Source of the DNA: Vitis vinifera
Lineage: Eukaryota > Streptophyta > Magnoliopsida > Vitales > Vitaceae
DNA length: 64,000 nucleotides
Assembly (NCBI RefSeq): GCF_030704535.1
Contig: NC_081807.1
Span: 17,180,001-17,244,000 of the forward strand
Direction: 5' to 3'
Made by a program: the position numbers and the translations under genes. The notes beneath the pieces were generated by a model, which was given only the letters and a program-made list of their open reading frames with translations, was not told the origin of the DNA and searched no databases. This document shows, in pieces, positions 58,120 through 64,000 of this stretch. Every line of letters starts with the position of its first letter. Within the stretch, counting starts at the first letter, position 1.

Positions 58120-59900
58120 AAACTCGACAGGAGAGGATATGCCCCAGTATGACAACTAATAAGGATCGACAACTAGGTCAAAAGATAATGAAACCTATGA
58201 AAGATTCGTTGATCCCATGGAAGGAGGGTATGCCCCAATATGTAATTCGCAGGGGTCAACAACTAGATCAAAAGGTGAATAAAAGTCTGCTGAAAGGTCT
58301 AGTGTTGTCGGAAAAGGGGGTATGCCCCAGAATGTGACGGTGAACAAACTGAAATATGAAATGCCACAAAACTACTAAACTCTGAAATATGCTCATCCAT
58401 CATGTAATGAAAATGTCTAACCTCAAATAGGTAATGCCAGACAAGACCATGCATCATGATACCATGCTAACAAAACAGAACTAACTGATTAATAAAAACA
58501 ATGATGACCAGTGCTCAAAATGCAAAGAGCAAGTAAATCAACACTCAGCATGCCAAATGTCAAAATGAAAGCATCATCACCAATAAATCAATAATCTGTC
58601 AGGCCTTGCTATCATGGAAGATGTTGAACCTAAAGTCCAAAAGATGTATGAAAGCACAACCAAAGAAATCGAGGATTGATCTACATCTTCTCCTAATCGA
58701 GAGAGGGGTGTGAGGTCATGTGTCACTGTGAGATGTGTGGGATGGAAGGAAATGATCAGACTTTGGTAGGATAGATATAAGTATGAAAATATCACAGGTG
58801 GAATGTTTGAGTATGAAATGAAAGATAGGTAGGTATTGGCGATCATCCAAGTATGCTGAGAAGACTAAACCTAAGGTGTCAATAACTTCATAATCCATCG
58901 AAAGCAACAATCATAATCAAGAGGTCAAGTCTCGATGTCAAAACATCCAACAAAGTGGCTATTCCCCAGTATGCAATGAGGATAACATGAAATAATCCAA
59001 TGATCTCCGTATCACTCGTCAAATACTCTAGCATAAAGAATCAATCAAATCTCCCTCCAAAAGATGGATATGCCCCAGTGTAGATGATCCAATAAGGTGG
59101 CTACGTTCCAGCAAAAAACACTCTCCATCATGGCTGTGCTCCAGTATAAAGTAGTGTATCCAAGCCAACAATTGCTGAGAGACCATGCTTAGTGTACATC
59201 AACAAATCAATCAATCAATCTCAATTCCCACTGTTGAAAATGAAAATATCTCAACATGATCCATATGAATCAGAATCCCCGTGCTCTATGAGTGCGAATG
59301 AAGTGGCCACTCCTCAGTATAAACCATCTGAAGTGACTATGCTCCAAGATAAATCAAAGTTCATCGTTAATGAGAGGGCTATGTCTCAGTATGTGTCCTC
59401 AGAACAAGGCCAATCTCATCCTTCAATGCTGAAAATGAAAATACCAATATAATGTCAACAAACCCTAATCACCCTATGCTTCACAAGAAACAATAAAGTG
59501 GCTATGTCTACCATGCACAATCTTTGAAGCAATTATGCCTCAAAATAAACCATCTCAAAAATCAACCATCGATGAATGGAGCGTGTCCCAATGTAGAATA
59601 TCGAGTAGAGTGATTATATCTCCAATAAAAGTGCTCTTTGAAATGGCTATGCTCCAGTGTAGGGTCATCCCACAACTCCTAATCCATCATAACCCAAGTG
59701 AAGAGGAAAACTGGTTATGCCCCAGTGTAAGGCATCATCCCAATAATCCATCATCAATAAGAAAACTATGCCTCAATATACGTCATCAACTCAAAAATCT
59801 ATCATCGATGAGCAGGGTATGCCCCAGTGTATATCACATCATCTCATAAAATCCATCACTGATAAGAAGGGTATGCCCCAATGTAATCCATCGCATCAAT
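58120..59900. repeat. Dispersed short-motif array (ATGCCCCAGTRTA), ~15 copies
   Basis: The motif TATGCCCCAGTGTA, often preceded by GTGGC or GAGGG and followed by an ATCA/CAATC stretch, recurs at about 58138, 58231, 58319, 58950, 59069, 59139, 59309, 59340, 59386, 59648, 59716, 59770, 59818 and 59872, with spacings from 45 to several hundred bp. The rest of each unit is diverged, so it is an old tandem array. Confidence 0.65.
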
Positions 59901-62278
59901 TCCCCATTCATCATGCTCCAAGAAATAATCTCCAACCAATCTCAAGTATTGCCTATGTGTGAGCCGTCAAGCACTATATGTGAGGTCATGGCCTCAGGGT
60001 GTTCTTAAGACATGGGACGTAACATAGACTAAGGTCTTAGGGTGAAATCAACGAAAGGAAACTAGGCTTAATAATCCCAATGATATAATCCCCATACCCC
60101 TCATGCATGAGATGCAATGCGTAGAAAATATCATGAGTCGTGGGCCTAAGGATCCCCACACAAAAAGTGATGATAAAGGAATGAACATATCGAATAAGCA
60201 AGAATAAAGTGTGGATGTTGAACCCAAGTCAAACATCAAACAGGATGAGAAAATAAAGAAATCAGATGAGGTAGAGTGAAATGGAGGAATAAAATAAATA
60301 TAGGAGAAGACAAAAAGATAGGAAAGTGAGTGATGGTCAACCTACATTAAGGCATGGAGATAACTCACATAAAAAAGGATGTAATGACAAATAGGGCGAG
60401 AATCCAAAAATCCTAAAGAAATGTTGGTTTGCCTCTTATAAAAATCAAATAGGCAACTCATACTCTCACCCAAAATATATACTAAGATAGAATCTCATAA
60501 ATAAGCTCCTATACGAACTCTCTCTAACACATAAACTTAATGAAGCAAACTAGCACATCCATACACGTGCTCAATGGAGAATGATACAATGAAGAATACA
60601 CTATTTTTTTATCTCTTAGGTTTTTTTTTTTTTTGTTTTTTTTTTTCACATACTCTGATCAATAATGAATGACCTCCCATGAAAATACATACCCAAAAGA
60701 TCAAACCCTCTCCACATACAGATGTAACATGAATCCTCACTAACAAGACAACCTCTCAAATTGAGATCTTTGAACCACTGCCCATGGGGTGAATGGGGGG
60801 AAAAATGTGAAAATCCTCCATGCAGTGACGTGTGAAAAACCATCACTCAAGGTGAAACAAGGATAATGTCAAGCAATGATGAGAGAAAAGACAGAGAACA
60901 AATATCACAAGTGGTGATATATGATGCCAAAAAAAGTGATAAGATGATGTCATAGTGGAAAATATCATAATGAAGAGTGAGAGATGAGGCTTGAATATGT
61001 TTGTCAGGTCTAGAACTCATGACATATCTAATTAAAGCATGCAAGCACTATAGGGTCCCCAACTTGGTGTAATGGGTAAATGAGGTGATGAAATAAAAGG
61101 TTATGGTGCTCGTGTGAGGCTCAAAGGGCTAGCAATGGGTAACTCTATATGCAAGGGTGATATGGTAAATAAGCTCTTGAAATGATGGCCACCCATCCTT
61201 TGACCACAACCTCGAACATTGTGCTTTCAAGATCTCACATGGCCAATACTAAAGACTAGCATCCGTCCAACATAGTCATGTCAACATCTCTGAAATCGTG
61301 TGAAAGCTCCTTCTGATGCTCTATGATAATCATCAATGTCTTCCGACAATCACCTCACTTTATCATCATAAGCCACTCACCATTGTCTCATAAAATCACC
61401 ATCTCTAGTCATCCTAACTCTCTGAAGTCATGTGCAATGGCTCAGATCTGGATGCTCTATGACAATCCCTCTGCCTCAACAATATCATCAAACAGTCAAA
61501 CCACCTTCTCATCATGATCCATCTATCATCATACAAAGCTCACCTCAGGTCTAACCATCTTGGACTCTACCTGGTCAGATAAAAAAAATGATGGAAGGAA
61601 TAGACAATGACATTATAGTATGCTAAGGTGAACAAAGATAGTAAAGTCGTATAGTGGTACCAAAGGGTGGTGTCATGTTAAGCTCAAAATGGATAGGTCA
61701 TCAAGTTTACAAAGTCAAGATATGGATATGGATATGACACTGCTCTGATTAGAAGGTGAAATGGGTCACAGTCTTGAATTCTCTAGGTCGATCTTATGAT
61801 CCTAGGTCAATAGGCTCAATATCCTCCATGATAGGTCAAGAAAAAGTGATCACGATGTATAAGTGAAAAGATCTCTCATATCGAAAGCATAATACATATC
61901 AAGGCAAGATATGTAAAGCATACTCATGAGAAAGAGAATAACACATATTTAGAATAAAAAGATCATATCACTAAATGAACCAACGAGTACATCATGTGTG
62001 AAGCGGTAAAGGACTACAAACGAACTGCACTCTCAACATGAACTATAAACAATGACTCTGAACCAAACTGGACTCAACAAAACAAAAATAACTTTGATGA
62101 ACTAAAAACTGGACTCGACAAAATAGAAATGACTTTGATGACGATCGTAATCAAAATGAAAAGTGCTCTGAGCTAAACTGCTACAAAGTGATGTACCCAT
62201 GTCGACTGAACCAAGTCCTCAACCCGGAATATCCCAAAATACCATATGACCATCATTATCATCAACGTCCAAATCAAT
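59900..62278. other. Non-coding part of gag-bearing element
   Basis: No RT, integrase or protease motif is seen on either strand here, although a normal gypsy element would carry pol next to the gag that lies at 62279-63923. Local duplication at about 61316-61500 (TGCTCTATGA(T/C)AATC with CATCATCA tails). Poly-T at 60620-60650. Confidence 0.45.
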
Positions 62279-63923
62279 CTATTGAAGACTAGGAAGATGA
62301 GAAATTGCATGTGTAGAATGCGTAAGTAGGGGATTGGTGGTCACACTTGGCCCAAACAAGTTGACCAACCCTAAATCAATCAAGTCCTGTATCGCATGAT
62401 GGAGCGCTGCACAACGCTTAGTATCATGCCCCTGAATCTGATGATCTAAGCAATGCTCATGAAAGCGGAAATGATGAGGAATAGGATGTGGCAAGGGGTG
62501 TGGTGCCAAAGGAACAATCAAACCAGCATATTTGAGCTTCTCAAAAGCTTTAGTCAAAGTCATGCCCAATGGAGTGAACTGTCTCGCAGGCCTCTATGCA
62601 TATGGTTTAGGCGGTGGGAAAGCAGTGGCTCTCAAATGTAGTGGTCGTGGCTGCAAGCTAGTTTGAGCAATGTAAGACTGCTAAACATAAACTGGATGAT
62701 ACTGATACTGTGGATGAGATAAATGAGCTCTGACTATAGGAGACCTGTAAGGTGAGTGATGTGCGGGCCTTTGATGTTGATAGTTAATAGTGTCAACCTC
62801 TCCAGATCTACTAGATGATCCAACCGGCTTCTTCCCCTTACTGTCAGGGGAAGGAGCAGTATCTGTCCATAATCCTCGAGCAATGACCTCCTTAACACTG
62901 AAAGTTGCATGAACTAGACTCTTAAGATCCTGAAATGGAATGCCCACAAGGTGTCTAGCAAACCGCGACTGTAGGTTCCAAAGAACCATATCAATCTGAT
63001 CTTGCTCTTTAGGCCGGTTTATCATACCAGCCATCGTTACCCTCCAACGAATGACAAAGGAAGAAATAGACTTGTCTAGCTTCTATCTGGTGGCCTCCAA
63101 CTCTCGTTTAGATACATCAATGTCAGCATTGAAAGCAAACTGAGTCAGAAACTCATGAGCCACATCCTCTCAGGTGTGAAGTCTCAAAGGCTCAACTAAA
63201 GCAAACTATCTCTAAGCTACCCCACTAAGTGACATAGGGAAAAGGGCCACCAACTGTGCATATTTCATGTGCTCTTATAACTGTGTTTTATAGTCTCAAG
63301 TGGATCTTAGGACAACCAATCCCACTATAATGCTCAATGTTTGGCATGCAAAACTTGGCAGGCAAGCTAGCAGTCAATATGCCATCTCTATCATCCCAAG
63401 TCAAACCTCTATCCTATAATCCGATTTGTCTCATCTTGGACTCAAGCCTCTTAACCTTGGCCTCTTGCTCAGCCAATCTAGTATCATCAGTAATAGTAAC
63501 AATGGGAGGTGTCACTGTGGTAGCAAGTGGTGGAGCAGTCTCATAATGATTTGATAGATGGAATGGAATGCCATGTAAAGTCCCAAGTAGAAGAACCTGC
63601 ACTGTCTGAGATGCATGGGGAATTGTCTCGTTAGTGCTAATGCCAACCAGATGATGATCCTGGCAAGAACTCTCTATCTGATCCAAATTTCTATTGACCC
63701 TTGCTATGAACTCCTAAATAAAAGCAAGTGTAGAAGATAGCTCATCTGGCATCTTATCTAAACTGTTTAAACTTTGATGTGAATCTACTCTGACCAATCG
63801 ACCTCCAACTCTTCTCCAAGAATGTGACTCCAGACACAACCAATTCCTAAACTGACTCCCTATAATGCAAACGAAATTGATGAAGGACACAAGATAGAAC
63901 CCTAAAAGACAACCATACAACAT
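62279..63923 (-). pseudogene. Gypsy-type gag pseudogene (Tat/Athila-like), interrupted
   Basis: The minus-strand pieces 63714-63923, 63414-63686 and 62681-63034 plus 62279-62569 together look like a plant gypsy gag: a coiled segment (LAEQEAKVKRLESKMRQI), the capsid-like stretch (MINRPKEQDQIDMVLWNLQSRFARHLVGIPFQDLKSLV), and a zinc-binding C/H region (HEHCLDHQIQGHDTKRCAALHHAIQDLIDLG). The first two pieces share a frame broken by stops at about 63714 and 63414; the last two are in another frame, broken near 62681. The upstream end is close to the window edge, so the 5' LTR lies outside. No pol follows. Confidence 0.65.
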
Positions 63924-64000
63924 GCAAACACATGGTCCTAAGGTGGCAATCCGAAATCTGGATGTATAATGAGAACTCTGGAGTCATAAAGGTGTTCATT

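Overview
The window is nuclear DNA of a flowering plant. Three intron-aware gene models match plant proteins, introns are GT-AG and AT-rich, and most of the rest is transposon and pararetrovirus debris. The repeat style (long chromovirus LTRs, copia fragments, florendovirus-like sequence, MITEs) suggests grapevine (Vitis). That genus call is inference from memory and was not tested by a search.

Region by region: (1) 0.5-3.4 kb, minus strand: first three coding exons of a small membrane protein of the COPI-associated/TVP15 type; the gene runs off the left edge. (2) 3.4-10.8 kb: AT-rich intergenic DNA with a clean Tourist-type MITE (4536-4756), LTR and copia-gag debris (about 5-6.3 kb) and several local duplications. 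(3) 10.88-14.58 kb, plus strand: a complete six-exon beta-ureidopropionase gene (413 aa) for the last step of pyrimidine catabolism. (4) 14.6-19.1 kb: intergenic DNA with old LTR debris. (5) 19.38-21.43 kb, plus strand: an intronless RPP13-like-4-type resistance-gene relative with winged helix and LRRs but no nucleotide-binding core. (6) 21.9-22.5 kb: a hAT-type MITE with a perfect 8-bp target duplication. (7) 22.785-32.206 kb: a complete Ty3/gypsy chromovirus on the minus strand, with long LTRs, PBS, PPT, a 5-bp target duplication and one gag-pol frame broken by five stop codons. (8) 32.2-38.7 kb: no protein gene, but a heat-shock-like promoter motif followed by a diverged ~47-60 bp tandem array. 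(9) 38.7-44.4 kb: a decayed copia element, minus strand, its 5' LTR cut off where region 10 begins. (10) 44.4-53.2 kb: a mosaic of endogenous pararetrovirus (Caulimoviridae, florendovirus-like) segments in alternating orientation, including a ~1.8 kb inverted repeat whose arms each carry the viral promoter/leader, and an inserted probable solo LTR. (11) 53.2-64 kb: a 21-bp x 8 minisatellite, an LTR fragment, a long tandem array, and the gag region of a gag-bearing gypsy-type element.

Only three host genes are supported. They are unrelated housekeeping/defence loci, not a pathway cluster. The most unusual part is 44.4-53.2 kb. I see no evidence of a new enzymatic system. All virus- and transposon-derived reading frames here are interrupted or partial.
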